Source: Anaerofustis stercorihominis (GTDB taxonomy: Bacteria > Bacillota > Clostridia > Eubacteriales > Anaerofustaceae). From it: 64,000 nt of DNA. A program made the position numbers and the translations under genes. The stretch covers positions 62,001-126,000 of the forward strand of contig NZ_JANJZK010000005.1 in assembly GCF_024623185.1 (NCBI RefSeq), in the 5' to 3' direction. This document shows, in pieces, positions 25,133 through 34,344 of this stretch. Every line of letters starts with the position of its first letter. The first letter of the stretch is position 1. The notes below the pieces were generated by a model. It was not told the DNA's origin. It saw nothing but the letters and a program-made list of their open reading frames with translations, and did no database searches.

Positions 25133-28100
25133 TTAATTTCCTAAGTAAGTTTTCAATACTTCATTTACCTTCTTTACATCTATAGGCTTTGAAAGATGTT
25201 CATTCATACCGCTGTCCAGTGCTTTTTTTACATCACTGTCAAAAGCATTGGCGGTCATTGCCACAATGGGGATATTTTTGTAATACTCATTTTTAGCTTT
25301 TCTTATTTGTTTTGTAGCCTCGTATCCGTTTAATATAGGCATTTGTATATCCATGAGTATCAAATCGTAATATCCGTCTTCATGAACGGCAAGTTTATCC
25401 AGAACCTCTTTACCGTTTTCAACAGTATCGATATTCCCCGTTATTCCTTTTATAAGCTCTACTGCTATTTCCTTGTTTAATTCATTATCTTCGGCTATCA
25501 GTATCCTTTTACCGGATAAGGATGATTTATTATTTTTATGTACTTCTCTTTTTATATCTTCATCAATTAAACCGTTAAAGAGTTTGATTATATCCGATTT
25601 AAATATAGGTCTGTTTGCTACTATATCAAATCCCGCCTTATCTGCATTTATATAATCTTCAGAATCTAAAACGTCAGACAAAACAAGAGTTGGATCATAT
25701 TTATTTTTCAAAGCCTTTCTTATATTTTTACAAACTTCAATACCATCCATATCTTTCATGTCTAAATCAATTAAAATTACATCATACTGCATAGAATGTT
25801 CATATGCTTTTACAGTCATCTCCAAAGCTTTTGCTCCCAAAGTCGTAAAATCATTTTTTATTCCCAGTGAATTTAGTATCAAATTAAGTCTTTTAGCATT
25901 TTTTTGACTGCTGTCGGCTATCAGCACTCGAAGGTCTTTAACCGAGTCATTGATTCTAGTTTCTTTTATATGATTTAATTTATAAGAAGCATAAACAGTA
26001 AAACAAGTCCCTTTCCCAAGCTCGCTCTTTACGGAAATTTTTCCGCCCATCATATCCAGTATACGTTTTGTTATAGTCATTCCAAGTCCTGTACCTTGGA
26101 TCTTCCCTGACATTTCCTTGTTTTCCCTCTCGAAAGGTTCAAATATATTATCGACAAATTCTTTTGACATCCCTATCCCGTCATCAATAAATTCAAATTT
26201 ATAATTTGCATATCCATCCCTTGTTTGGGGAAGTTCATATATATTAATATTGATATTTCCATTGTAATCGGTAAATTTAATGGCATTTGATAGTATATTT
26301 ATAAATACTTGCTGAAGCCTTAATGAATCGACTATTATATTTTCATGTTCTACATCTATATCAAGGCGGATATGCTGTTTTTTTCCTTTAGCCTGTGACA
26401 GGATAATAGTTAAAGTATCATGGAATAAATCCGAGATATTTACGTTTTCTTCTTTTAAAATCAAGTTTCCGCTTTCTATCCTTGACATATCCAAAATGTC
26501 ATTTATGAGGCTCAATAAATGCTTAGAGGAAACATCTATCTTATCGAGGCAGTCTTTTATCCTGTCTTCGTTTTTGATACTTTCTTTAGCTACTGTAGTC
26601 ATGCCGACTATACCGTTCATAGGTGTTCTTATATCGTGTGACATACTTGATAAGAATAAAGATTTTGCTTCATTTGCTGCATTTGCCTTTTTTAAAGCTT
26701 TTTCAAGCGCTCTGTTTTGCGCTTCAATCAGTTCTTCCTGCTTTACCTGATCTGTTATATCTCTTATAATAAGGTTTATTCTGTTTCTGTTTTTACCTGA
26801 GTTAAATATGGCAGTAGCTTCGATCCACTTGTGTTCGTCTTCTTTTAGTCTGTATTTACATGATATTTTTCTTACATCCGGCTTATCTTCTGCTATACAT
26901 ATTAAATTTTTGATACCTAAAGTATTTGCTACGTACTTTGTATCGCGGTGGTCTATATCATGCCTTAACATATGTAGGAACGATCTTTTGTAATTTCCAT
27001 AGTTTTTCTTGAAATAACTCATTTCAGAGAAATCATTTTCTATGTATTCACCGGTATTTAAATCTATATCTACCACAACATCATAAGCGGTACGTATTAT
27101 ACCGCTTAGTCTTTCTTCCATTTCAAGTTTTTTTCTGTCGGTAATATCCATCATTACCCTTTGGTTGAGGATATTTCCTTTGGCGTCTTTTACCATTTCG
27201 CTTGTTGCATAGACCCATCGTATTTCACCGTCCGGTCTTTTTATTCTATATTCTTCGCTGAAATTTTCTCCCACATATTTTAAGACATTTATTTTACTTA
27301 ATATATAATCTCTGTCTTCGTAGTAAATCCTGCTTAAGAACTCTTCCCTGCCGAGTTTCAAACACTCTTCTTCCGTTTCGTATCCCAGTATTTTTAAAGC
27401 TTCATTGTTCATCATTATAAATGCAAATTCACCGCCTACATTATGATAGCGAAGTATCCCGCACATTACGGAATTGTAGATACTATCAAGGAAGTCTTTC
27501 TGCTCCGTCACTTTCAAAGTAGACTGCTGAAGTTCATCTATATCTAAAAACAAGCAGTTGATTATATCTTTACCGTCGTGAGACTTACATTTGTATCCGC
27601 TGTCTAATATCCATTTTAGAGAACCGTCTTTACAAACAACCCTGTATTTGACCGCGTAATTCTTTTCATTTTCTAAAAATGAGGTGTGATAATCTTTAAC
27701 TGCTTTTACCTTATCGATATAATAAATTAAATTTAGTACATTTCCCTTTGTGATACTTAAAAGTTCTTCTTTTGAATACCCCAGCATTTTACATAATTCA
27801 TCGCTGACATAAAAGAAATCATATGTATCGCATTCATAAGAAGCAAGACCTCCGCTTATAGAGGAGAGAATCAATTCTATCTGCTGATTTTTCTTCCTTA
27901 ATTCTTCGAATGTTTTTCTTTTTGCTTCTTCGGATTTTCTTAAAGCTGCTTCGGCTCTTCTCTTCTCCGTTACATCGGTTACAAGAGCAAAAATGACCGG
28001 ATTGTTCGTACCCGGATAATCGTCGAGTTTGTGTGCTTTTGCATTTATCCAGTGATACTCATTACTAAAATCTATCACCCTGAGTTTAAATTCCCTTACT

Positions 28101-28765
28101 TTCCCCGATGTCAAACATTCATTTATTGCTGATGATAGAGCAATTAAATCCTCGGGATGAACTTTATCTTTTATAGGTGAGGTCGTATCATAATTATTTC
28201 TGTTACAGCCTATTATATTTAAATACCCCTCGTTTACATATAGCGGAAATAACTCTCCGTTCTTCACTTCATAAAAACAAAGTCCGTCGTTTACATTATC
28301 GGCAATATTTTTAACATGATACTCTATTTGATTTATTGAGTTTTGCAAATGATTTATTGTATTCATATTGTAATAATATATTTGGATAAAAGATGTCCCG
28401 TCCGGCTTTTCTATCAAAGAAGTTCTCCCGAGAAAATGAACGATATTATTTCTGATATCACTAAAATTCCTGTTCCAGTTTATTATCTTCTTACCATTAT
28501 TTATTTTCTTTATATCATTCAATATGTAGTCATACTCTTCCGGGCTTACCAAGTCTTTTAAAGTCAGATTATTTATATTTGTATCATTTTTTATACAAAA
28601 AAAAGAAAGAGCTTCTTTATTAATAAATAAAACACGATACGGATAATGATCTTCTAAGGCAAATAATTGCCCTGGCATCGAATCATATAATGTTTTTATC
28701 ATATCGTTTTCGCTGTTAGCTCTTTCTTTTATTTTAAAGACTTCTTTAATCCCATAGTTTTTCAT
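25133..28765 (-). CDS. PAS-rich hybrid sensor histidine kinase with two receiver domains
   Basis: A 1210-residue protein without clear membrane segments. About five PAS/PAC units fill residues 20-690; RAEAALRKSEEAKRK near 272 and DITDRKK and DITDQVKQEEL later mark PAC ends. HisKA follows with phospho-accepting H710 (SHDIRTPMNG), then HATPase_c (about 825-940, with DDGIGM and GTGLGMTI). Two receiver domains end the protein, with probable acceptor D1000 (LIDLDMKDMDG) and D1139 (LMDIQMP). It should sense internal cues and pass phosphate through a multistep relay; no histidine phosphotransfer protein is nearby. It lies 24 bp after an HD-GYP regulator gene, its likely operon partner. Confidence 0.92.
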   Translation of the reverse strand: MKNYGIKEVFKIKERANSENDMIKTLYDSMPGQLFALEDHYPYRVLFINKEALSFFCIKNDTNINNLTLKDLVSPEEYDYILNDIKKINNGKKIINWNRNFSDIRNNIVHFLGRTSLIEKPDGTSFIQIYYYNMNTINHLQNSINQIEYHVKNIADNVNDGLCFYEVKNGELFPLYVNEGYLNIIGCNRNNYDTTSPIKDKVHPEDLIALSSAINECLTSGKVREFKLRVIDFSNEYHWINAKAHKLDDYPGTNNPVIFALVTDVTEKRRAEAALRKSEEAKRKTFEELRKKNQQIELILSSISGGLASYECDTYDFFYVSDELCKMLGYSKEELLSITKGNVLNLIYYIDKVKAVKDYHTSFLENEKNYAVKYRVVCKDGSLKWILDSGYKCKSHDGKDIINCLFLDIDELQQSTLKVTEQKDFLDSIYNSVMCGILRYHNVGGEFAFIMMNNEALKILGYETEEECLKLGREEFLSRIYYEDRDYILSKINVLKYVGENFSEEYRIKRPDGEIRWVYATSEMVKDAKGNILNQRVMMDITDRKKLEMEERLSGIIRTAYDVVVDIDLNTGEYIENDFSEMSYFKKNYGNYKRSFLHMLRHDIDHRDTKYVANTLGIKNLICIAEDKPDVRKISCKYRLKEDEHKWIEATAIFNSGKNRNRINLIIRDITDQVKQEELIEAQNRALEKALKKANAANEAKSLFLSSMSHDIRTPMNGIVGMTTVAKESIKNEDRIKDCLDKIDVSSKHLLSLINDILDMSRIESGNLILKEENVNISDLFHDTLTIILSQAKGKKQHIRLDIDVEHENIIVDSLRLQQVFINILSNAIKFTDYNGNININIYELPQTRDGYANYKFEFIDDGIGMSKEFVDNIFEPFERENKEMSGKIQGTGLGMTITKRILDMMGGKISVKSELGKGTCFTVYASYKLNHIKETRINDSVKDLRVLIADSSQKNAKRLNLILNSLGIKNDFTTLGAKALEMTVKAYEHSMQYDVILIDLDMKDMDGIEVCKNIRKALKNKYDPTLVLSDVLDSEDYINADKAGFDIVANRPIFKSDIIKLFNGLIDEDIKREVHKNNKSSLSGKRILIAEDNELNKEIAVELIKGITGNIDTVENGKEVLDKLAVHEDGYYDLILMDIQMPILNGYEATKQIRKAKNEYYKNIPIVAMTANAFDSDVKKALDSGMNEHLSKPIDVKKVNEVLKTYLGN

Positions 28766-28789
28766 ACTTAACTCCCTGTGAAACAGAGT

Positions 28790-29878
28790 TTAAGCTATAG
28801 CATCGCTGTCTTTGGTTACAAAATTAATAAGAGTGTTAGAAACTTTCTTAAAGCAGTCAAGCAATATAGGATTAAACTGTCCGCATTCCCCGTTTAAAAT
28901 CATTTCCACCGCAACATTTGGGTCATAAGGCGGTTTATATACCCTTGGGGATATAAGTGCATCAAAGCAGTCTGCTATTGATACTACCTGTGCCCAAATG
29001 GGAATGTCTTCTCCTTTTAAACCGTCGGGATATCCTCTTCCGTCCCATTTTTCATGATGCCATCTGCATATCCCGTAGTAATATTCGTAATTTTCATTAT
29101 CGAAAATATCTTTAAAACTATCGAGCATTTCGCATCCTTTGACCGTGTGTGTCTTCATTATTTCAAATTCCTCATCGGTCAATTTCCCCGGCTTATTAAG
29201 TATATTGTCCGGGATAGCTATTTTACCTATATCATGCATAACGGCAGCAATAGATATAGTTTCGATGAGTGCGGGGGTAAATCCGTATTCCGGTTTTACT
29301 TTTGAGATTTCACTTAGAAGAAGCTGAGTTATCTGACGAAGTCTTTTAACATGTTCTCCCGATTCCAAATCCCTAAACTCTACTACAGTACTCAAAGAGT
29401 CGATTATAGATAAACTTTGTTCTTTTAATTTTTCGTCTTGAAGCTTGATTTCTTCCGATTGCTTAAAAATGGTATCTTCCATTCTGAAACGACGATTGTA
29501 TAGCTCTATGGCATTTTTTACACGTCTGGTTATAATATTTGGATTGAAAGGCTTTTGGACTATATCCTGAACTCCCATATCATAACCTTTATTTATCATA
29601 TCAGCAGCATCTGCGGCGGTTACTAAAAATACCGGAATTCTATCCATCAATCCGGAAGAGTTGAGTTCTTCCAAAACTTCAAAACCATCCACCTTTGGCA
29701 TGATTATATCCAGAAGTATTATATCGATACTTTCTTTTAACTTATCAATTAAATCTAAAGCTTCTTCTCCGTCAGAAGCCTCGTAGACTATATATTGATC
29801 TTTAAATAATTCTTTTAAAATCACTCTGTTCATTTCTATATCATCTACAATTAAAATAACATTTTTATTATTCTTCAT
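28790..29878 (-). CDS. Response regulator with HD-GYP domain
   Basis: A 362-residue protein. The receiver domain (about 5-125) has acceptor D57 (IILLDIIMP) and acidic DD at 12-13. A short coiled-coil linker leads to an HD-GYP domain (about 155-350) with HD at 215-216 (VMHDIGK) and HHEKWDGRGYP (274-284). The motif is complete, so c-di-GMP phosphodiesterase activity is expected. It is the first gene of a two-gene operon with the hybrid kinase, which probably phosphorylates it. Together with the two GGDEF proteins in the window it points to active c-di-GMP signalling. Confidence 0.92.
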   Translation of the reverse strand: MKNNKNVILIVDDIEMNRVILKELFKDQYIVYEASDGEEALDLIDKLKESIDIILLDIIMPKVDGFEVLEELNSSGLMDRIPVFLVTAADAADMINKGYDMGVQDIVQKPFNPNIITRRVKNAIELYNRRFRMEDTIFKQSEEIKLQDEKLKEQSLSIIDSLSTVVEFRDLESGEHVKRLRQITQLLLSEISKVKPEYGFTPALIETISIAAVMHDIGKIAIPDNILNKPGKLTDEEFEIMKTHTVKGCEMLDSFKDIFDNENYEYYYGICRWHHEKWDGRGYPDGLKGEDIPIWAQVVSIADCFDALISPRVYKPPYDPNVAVEMILNGECGQFNPILLDCFKKVSNTLINFVTKDSDAIA

Positions 29879-30135
29879 AACTTTTCCTCAATAATGAATT
29901 AACTACGATAAATTATATCACAATTAAAGAGCCATTACCAATATAAAGTTACTTTTTATGTATTTAATCAATATTTTTAAGTTTAGATATAACATGCGGT
30001 GCGTAAAATATTATCACCAACAATATGATGTAATATGAAGAAACTTGTCGAAGAGGTTATATTTTATCATTATTATTTTTATTTAACATTACTTTTGTAA
30101 CCTTTATATAAATAAAAAGGATATATAAAATTATA
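29879..30135. other. Intergenic stretch upstream of tRNA-Trp
   Basis: AT-rich DNA between the start of the HD-GYP gene and the tRNA-Trp promoter. It must hold the promoter of the HD-GYP operon, but no clear -35/-10 pair stands out, and no reading frame is visible. Confidence 0.4.
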
Positions 30136-30163
30136 TTGACATTTTTCTAAAATTTGTTATAAT
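30136..30163 (+). promoter_or_regulatory. tRNA-Trp promoter
   Basis: TTGACA (30136-30141) and TATAAT (30158-30163), both perfect, are separated by 16 bases and end 17 bases before the tRNA. Confidence 0.85.
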
Positions 30164-30180
30164 GTAAAAGTGTCAAAAAT

Positions 30181-30256
30181 AGGGGTATAGCTCAGTTGGT
30201 AGAGCAATGGTCTCCAAAACCATGTGCCGAGGGTTCAAGTCCTTCTGCCCCTGCCA
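30181..30256 (+). tRNA. tRNA-Trp (anticodon CCA)
   Basis: A 76-base cloverleaf. The acceptor arms AGGGGTA (30181-30187) and TGCCCCT (30246-30252) pair fully with one G-U. The D arm reads GCTCAGTTGGTAGAGC. The anticodon loop CTCCAAA gives CCA, and the T loop is GTTCAAGTC. The discriminator G and an encoded CCA end follow. A perfect promoter precedes it and a terminator follows, so it is a single-gene unit. Confidence 0.97.
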
Positions 30257-30267
30257 TAAGTAAATTC

Positions 30268-30293
30268 AAGCTGCTTGATAAGCAGCTTTTTTT
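30268..30293 (+). terminator. Terminator of tRNA-Trp
   Basis: The stem AAGCTGCTT/AAGCAGCTT (30268-30276 and 30280-30288) is followed by T residues. Confidence 0.88.
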
Positions 30294-30392
30294 ATATTTA
30301 TTTTCTTAATATTTCCGATTGTATTATTTAAGCTTAGAGAAATTTTTAGTATTACTGCTTATGTTAAATCAATTATACATATAAAACTTTAC

Positions 30393-31187
30393 TTAAAATC
30401 TATATCTCTTATTATAAAAAAAGAATGCATAATCGTCACTTAAATACATAAAATAATCCGACATTTTTTTATTCAAGATAGTATTCATAATAGTTTCTAT
30501 TTTATTTTTTATTTTATCTTTTGAATATCCGACGAAAAAATTATTTAAAATCATGATATCCTTATCTGATAGTATCAGACTATTTATCTCATTGCCTGAA
30601 ATAAAGCGGCAAATAGTATTGAACAGTATTGGAAAGCAAATATTGTCAAGATACAAATTTCTATAGTCATTAAAAGAGTACTCCATAAAATCTATGATCA
30701 TATCTTTATTGAATAAGCTTAGGAATTCTTTTTCTATCTTTACGGAGTTTAGGTATTCCAAAATCAAATCTATACCGCATTTACTGTTCGGATTTCCTTT
30801 TATAATCGGATAATCAAGAGTAAGGATATTATTTTGAGGAAAATACTTTGGTGTATATTTTATAAAAAACATAGGTATACCTTTAAGTATCATGTCTTTA
30901 TAATTCCTTACTCCATAATCTTCAAAATCATTTATAATATCTTCATATATACCTTTTGCCTCCAATACTTTGTTATTTACTATATCAAGCCCATTTTCAT
31001 ATAAAAACTCCACACTTACATTCCTATCCAAGATATTGTTATCTTTGAAATTTTCTTCGATACAATATAATATACCTTGTAACAATATCTCTGCTGTTTC
31101 ATAAGATACGGACGAACTGTCCTTTGAAGTGTATTTACCCATTAAATCAATCAATATAGGAAATATTTTTTCATAATCATATTTCAT
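30393..31187 (-). CDS. Uncharacterised protein, resembles the DUF6179 family
   Basis: A 264-residue, mostly helical and acidic protein with no signal peptide or membrane segment. I recall the pairing of such a protein with a DUF6323-like partner in Clostridia, but this assignment is from memory and tentative; the known family members are, I believe, longer. Notable stretches are YETAEILLQGILYCIEENF near residue 29 and DDYAFFFYNKRYRF at the end. It starts 13 bp after the neighbouring gene and is clearly co-transcribed with it. No function can be assigned. Confidence 0.5.
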   Translation of the reverse strand: MKYDYEKIFPILIDLMGKYTSKDSSSVSYETAEILLQGILYCIEENFKDNNILDRNVSVEFLYENGLDIVNNKVLEAKGIYEDIINDFEDYGVRNYKDMILKGIPMFFIKYTPKYFPQNNILTLDYPIIKGNPNSKCGIDLILEYLNSVKIEKEFLSLFNKDMIIDFMEYSFNDYRNLYLDNICFPILFNTICRFISGNEINSLILSDKDIMILNNFFVGYSKDKIKNKIETIMNTILNKKMSDYFMYLSDDYAFFFYNKRYRF

Positions 31188-31200
31188 TTTAATTCTCCAT

Positions 31201-31743
31201 TTATTCCCAAAATAATTCTTTAATTACACTTTGATATAAATCTTTATCCCATCTTTGTTCTTCACTTAAATTTTCATATATATTTTTACCTTGGGAATAA
31301 ATATAGTCTAAACTCTCATCTCTTACAGCTTTTGAAAATCTTTCCAAACAAGTATCTCTAAGGTATTCCAAATCTCCGTAACATACATCATCAAACTGTT
31401 CTCTCATAAAATTCAAAAGTTCGTCATCCGTGAGCTTATCTTCGGTCTCGTTTTTAAAGTTATAAAATATATCCACGAGGTCTTTTATAGTGTCGATATA
31501 ATTATTCCTGTCTATATATTCACTGTCTGAGAATATATAGATTATTTTTTCCGTCACACCGTATGAAAATTCTATCCTCTTATATTTCTTTAGTGTTTCA
31601 TTTTTACTGATAATAATTTCTTTTGCTTCTTCTCTTGTGATAGATAAACCAAACTTATTTATATTTACATTTGATTTTCCTATTAAATCAATTTCTTTCT
31701 TTGTGATGTTATAAAGTATCAGATCCATATTTCCAATATCCAT
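31201..31743 (-). CDS. Uncharacterised protein, resembles the DUF6323 family
   Basis: A 180-residue soluble protein. The segment FGLSITREEAKEIIISKNETLKKYKRIEFSYGVTEKII near residue 31 is followed by acidic helices and ends VIKELFWE. It resembles DUF6323 proteins from memory. It is the first gene of a two-gene operon and has a good promoter upstream (31772-31800). AAAGGAGG precedes the start. No catalytic motif is visible, so no role is proposed. Confidence 0.5.
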   Translation of the reverse strand: MDIGNMDLILYNITKKEIDLIGKSNVNINKFGLSITREEAKEIIISKNETLKKYKRIEFSYGVTEKIIYIFSDSEYIDRNNYIDTIKDLVDIFYNFKNETEDKLTDDELLNFMREQFDDVCYGDLEYLRDTCLERFSKAVRDESLDYIYSQGKNIYENLSEEQRWDKDLYQSVIKELFWE

Positions 31744-31771
31744 AATAGCCTCCTTTTCCTTTAAGGACGCA

Positions 31772-31800
31772 ATTATACTCTTTAGGTACTCTCATAACAA
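31772..31800 (-). promoter_or_regulatory. Promoter of the DUF6323/DUF6179-like operon
   Basis: On the minus strand TTGTTA (31795-31800) and TATAAT (31772-31777) are separated by 17 bases. Confidence 0.65.
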
Positions 31801-31838
31801 GACTTGAAATTTTCCTGATTTTATGGTATTATAAATAC

Positions 31839-31874
31839 ATAAAAAGGAGATAAATTTGATTATTTATCTCCTTT
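31839..31874 (-). terminator. Terminator of the class II aldolase gene
   Basis: A 13-bp stem, AAAGGAGATAAAT/ATTTATCTCCTTT (31843-31855 and 31862-31874), is followed by T residues on the minus strand. Confidence 0.88.
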
Positions 31875-31929
31875 CATATTTAATTCAGTAAATTTTTATC
31901 GATTTAACCTATATATTATCAAATGATTA

Positions 31930-32781
31930 TCAATCTTTATTTTTAGAACCGCATACACCTATCAAATGTTTTACCTTATCTTTCATTGTCTTTATCCCCT
32001 TTGTGTTATATTCTTTAGGGTCGTAAATATTTCTGTTTTCAAGCCTCATCCTTACGCCGTTTGTAAACGCCATTCTAAGGTCTGTTGCGTAATTTACTTT
32101 ACATATCCCAAGACTTATTGCCTTTTTAACATCTTCATCATTCGTTCCGCTGGTACCGTGAAGGACAAGAGGTACATCAACCAAGCTTTCTATTTCTTTA
32201 AGTCTTTCGAAATCCAGATTCGGTTCTTCTTTATAAGGACCGTGAGCGGTCCCTATTGCAACGGCAAGTGAACTGCACCCTGTCTTTTCAGCGAACTCTT
32301 TAGCTTTTATAGGCGAAGTAAATATAGCATCTTTATCCAATACTTCGTTTTCGTCTTCTTTTCCCCCTACTCTTCCAAGCTCACATTCTACCGGTATATC
32401 ATAATCCAAAGCATAATCCACGACTTCCTTCGATACTTTTATATTGTTTTCAAAATCCATTTTTGAGCCGTCTATCATTACTGAAGTATATCCTGCTTTA
32501 ATACACCTTTTACTTAGCTCAAAGCTTGCTCCGTGGTCCAGGTGAAGTACGATCGGTATTCTCGTATCTTTTGCATAGTATTTAACTATGCTGGCAGCTA
32601 TTTCGGGAGGGATATAATTAAGTGTAGAAGTTGTCGTCTGCATTATAACGGGAGATTTTTCTTCTTCACATGTTTCTATTATCCCTCTTGCCATTTCCAT
32701 ATTTTCAAAATTGAATGCGGGAACAGCATAATTTTCTGACTTTGCTTTTAGTAGTATTTCTTTAGACGTAACGAGTGGCAT
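31930..32781 (-). CDS. Class II fructose-bisphosphate aldolase family protein
   Basis: A 283-residue zinc aldolase. HLDHGAS near residue 80 holds the general acid Asp and a zinc-binding His. GTAHGPYKEEPNL near residue 178 and LHGTSGTNDED near residue 207 carry the other ligands and the phosphate site. It belongs to the GatY/KbaY/Fba group, which cleaves fructose- or tagatose-bisphosphate. It is a single gene with its own terminator, so a glycolytic role as fructose-1,6-bisphosphate aldolase is likely. A second aldolase of the same class lies at 48410-49276 in a regulated operon. Confidence 0.85.
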   Translation of the reverse strand: MPLVTSKEILLKAKSENYAVPAFNFENMEMARGIIETCEEEKSPVIMQTTTSTLNYIPPEIAASIVKYYAKDTRIPIVLHLDHGASFELSKRCIKAGYTSVMIDGSKMDFENNIKVSKEVVDYALDYDIPVECELGRVGGKEDENEVLDKDAIFTSPIKAKEFAEKTGCSSLAVAIGTAHGPYKEEPNLDFERLKEIESLVDVPLVLHGTSGTNDEDVKKAISLGICKVNYATDLRMAFTNGVRMRLENRNIYDPKEYNTKGIKTMKDKVKHLIGVCGSKNKD

Positions 32782-33065
32782 GACTTTCTCCTTTAAGCTT
32801 TATTAAATATTTAAATATTATTATTTTTAAATTTATATTTTCTATTGTTAATAGCTATTTTAATCATAATAAGATAACAATTTCTTTATAGAAAGGTTCC
32901 GCTAATGCATATAAAATAGACGTTTTCCAAATCACGTAATCGTAATAAAAAGTACACGTAAAATCCTTTTATAAGTAATGCTAAACACTTTTTTAACTAT
33001 TAGGAACGGTTCATACATTATATTAATAAGATGTACTAAAATAGCTTTGATATCAGAATTTGACA

Positions 33066-33257
33066 CTACTTTTTCTTATTTAGCTGAACACGAATTATAT
33101 TAAACAAATTTGAAAGCAAGGTACAAAAAAGTGCCGAAGCAAGCAGCCAATTATTCTTTTCCTGATCAAACATAGCTATCAACAAAAAAATAATTCCTGC
33201 TATAATCAGACCAACACTTGAAATAAATAATAAAGTATTTACTTTTTTCTTATCCAT
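33066..33257 (-). CDS. Small two-pass membrane protein, unknown
   Basis: A 63-residue protein with two hydrophobic segments (about 6-26 and 35-52) and basic ends. GGAG eight bases before the ATG at 33257 decides the start over an in-frame ATG 21 bases upstream. I do not recognise it. It is 82 bp from lgt on the same strand and may be its downstream operon partner. Confidence 0.55.
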   Translation of the reverse strand: MDKKKVNTLLFISSVGLIIAGIIFLLIAMFDQEKNNWLLASALFCTLLSNLFNIIRVQLNKKK

Positions 33258-33339
33258 TTCTAATCTCCATAGCTCCATATTTATCGAATTAATGTTATAT
33301 TCCTATATAAAAAACATCACTGTCTTTTTTAATTTTATA

Positions 33340-34209
33340 TTAATCCTTACTTTTTGCTTCTTTGCTTGTTATAATATTTTTTTCTTTAGTATCTATGTTA
33401 TTATTTTCGATTTTCAATTCATTCATTGTGCTAACATCATTATCTTTGATTTTATGTTTTCTTCTTATTATATATATACCTATAATTCCTGCAAGTATCA
33501 AACCTAGACTTACAAACTGAGCTATTCTAAGCCCTAAAAACATTAAAGAGTCTGTTCTGAGCCCCTCAATAAAAAATCTTCCTATGGAATAATAGATAAA
33601 ATATGAACAAATAAGCTCTCCGTCGAACTTTTTAAATTTCTTATCTATAATAAAATAAAGAAGGAAAAATCCGATCAAATCCCAAATCGATTCGTAAAGG
33701 AATGTTGGATGAACCATTATGGAACCAAGTGTCGGATCTATTACATTTATAGCCCATGGTACATTCGTTATACTTCCGTGAGCTTCCATGTTGAAGTAAT
33801 TTCCCCATCTGCCGACAGCCTGTGCTAAGAGTATACACGGAGCCGCAACATCAAGCATTTTTAGAAAATCGAGTTTGTGATGTCTGCATACCAGATATAC
33901 CCCGAGGAATGCACCTATAAGACCTCCATGTATTGCAAGTCCTCCGTTCCAAGTCCTGTATATCAAATTGAGATGTTCGCTGTAGTATTCCCATTCGAAT
34001 GCTACATAATAAAGTCTCGCACATATTATTCCGAGAGGCAGACATACGATTATAAAATCGTAGAGTATATCGGGATCTATACCTAGCTTTTTAAGTCTTT
34101 TAGCGATAAAGAACAGTGCAAGAAGTATCCCCGTCAAGATACATATTGCATACCATCTTACTTCTATGGAGCCTATAGTAAAAGCTATAGGATTAGGTGT
34201 CATTAACAT
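33340..34209 (-). CDS. lgt: Prolipoprotein diacylglyceryl transferase
   Basis: A 289-residue seven-pass membrane enzyme that transfers diacylglycerol from phosphatidylglycerol to the lipobox cysteine. H94 (LAIHGG) and R134 in GRWGNYFNMEAHG correspond to the essential residues of E. coli Lgt. The C-terminal 30 residues form a hydrophilic tail (TMNELKIENNNIDTKEKN). Three lipoproteins in this window are expected substrates. It is divergent from dnaE. Confidence 0.95.
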   Translation of the reverse strand: MLMTPNPIAFTIGSIEVRWYAICILTGILLALFFIAKRLKKLGIDPDILYDFIIVCLPLGIICARLYYVAFEWEYYSEHLNLIYRTWNGGLAIHGGLIGAFLGVYLVCRHHKLDFLKMLDVAAPCILLAQAVGRWGNYFNMEAHGSITNVPWAINVIDPTLGSIMVHPTFLYESIWDLIGFFLLYFIIDKKFKKFDGELICSYFIYYSIGRFFIEGLRTDSLMFLGLRIAQFVSLGLILAGIIGIYIIRRKHKIKDNDVSTMNELKIENNNIDTKEKNIITSKEAKSKD

Positions 34210-34344
34210 AAATTTCCTCCTTGGTAAATTAAAAGAATTATACCATATATTGTATTTATAATAAATAATTTTATCAATATATTATTCCCTTTTTTGACCA
34301 AATATTATATAATAAAATTTAGTTTTAAGATAGGGAGATAAAAA

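Noticed and set aside
30040-30060. TGTCGAA, resembling a Spo0A box
   Set aside because: A single 7-base match far from a recognised promoter is expected by chance.
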